Positions 5,255 to 5,462 of a stretch of 5,462 bases of DNA are shown in pieces. Within the stretch, counting starts at the first letter, position 1; each line of letters opens with the position of its first letter. Origin of the DNA: Flavobacterium sp. GTDB lineage: Bacteria > Bacteroidota > Bacteroidia > Flavobacteriales > Flavobacteriaceae. The stretch is taken from assembly GCA_017989775.1 (NCBI GenBank), contig JAGNPF010000124.1:1-5462 (forward strand). Direction: 5' to 3'. The notes beneath the pieces are model-generated. The model worked only from the letters and a program-made list of their open reading frames with translations, had not been told where the DNA came from and made no database searches. Made by a program: the position numbers and the translations under genes.

Positions 5255-5462
5255 ATTTTAGGTAAATTTTCCTGATTCCTATCAAAACAAAGATGAATAC
5301 CGAATAGGCAATGAAAAAAGGAACAATTACTTCTATCCAGCCCAAAGGCAACATAACGGCGATAATCAATAGCTGAAATCCCAATCCATAAAGGGAAACA
5401 ATGGTCATAAACCAGTTTGGAAACGTATTGACTTTGTATGCATCACTGTCCAAAACGTGGAT
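5253..5462 (-). CDS. C-terminal fragment of a membrane protein, cut by the window edge
   Basis: The reading frame stays open to the window edge, so this is the last 69 residues of a longer protein or a nearly complete small one; the true start is probably outside. It opens with IHVLDSDAYKV, then shows two long hydrophobic segments (about fragment residues 17-38 and 43-63) separated by a short PLGW turn, and ends with the basic tail RKIYLK. This indicates an integral membrane protein whose last helix ends on the cytoplasmic side, by the positive-inside rule. A TTG at 5451-5453 could serve as a start, but the frame continues upstream, so I do not favour it. It is convergent with the thioredoxin pair and shares their terminator. 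I do not recognise the family from this fragment, and no functional motif is visible. Confidence 0.7.
   Translation of the reverse strand: MHVLDSDAYKVNTFPNWFMTIVSLYGLGFQLLIIAVMLPLGWIEVIVPFFIAYSVFIFVLIGIRKIYLK

Overview
This window looks like chromosomal DNA from a Flavobacterium-type member of the Bacteroidota (Flavobacteriaceae). The evidence is the low GC content, starts preceded by A/T-rich sequence with no Shine-Dalgarno motif, promoter-like sequences of the Bacteroidota type (TTG, about 19-20 bases, TAnnTTTG), and protein families typical of the group: a LytS-type kinase with a 2TM domain, stand-alone 2TM proteins and TlpA-like thioredoxins. The genus is inferred from style and not proven by a marker gene.

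Layout from left to right: a near-perfect palindrome at the left edge (3-29); a secreted TPR-like protein (158-778); a four-gene signalling cluster on the same strand (829-3690); a 411-base non-coding gap (3691-4101) holding a dyad and a terminator-like hairpin; two exported thioredoxin-fold proteins (4102-4578 and 4591-5196); a strong hairpin (5218-5253); and the C-terminal end of a membrane protein on the opposite strand, cut by the window edge (5253-5462).

The centre of interest is the signalling cluster. The histidine kinase has four predicted N-terminal membrane helices and a LytS-type HisKA_7TM-less core (His_kinase family, PF06580 type), and a 2TM domain (PF13239 type) is fused after its ATPase domain. 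Two free-standing 2TM proteins follow with gaps of 19 and 16 bases, then a LytTR response regulator. So the same small membrane domain of unknown function occurs three times in a row between a kinase core and its presumed response regulator. My reading is that the kinase phosphorylates the regulator, and that the 2TM proteins sit in the membrane with the kinase and modulate it, perhaps by pairing with its own 2TM tail. The phosphotransfer part follows from family knowledge; the modulation part is inference.

The two thioredoxin-fold genes are 12 bases apart and probably form a separate operon, ending at the 5218-5253 hairpin that also serves the convergent gene. Both carry an export signal and a CxxC motif, pointing to envelope thiol-redox work. 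No tRNA, rRNA, CRISPR array, transposase or phage gene is visible.
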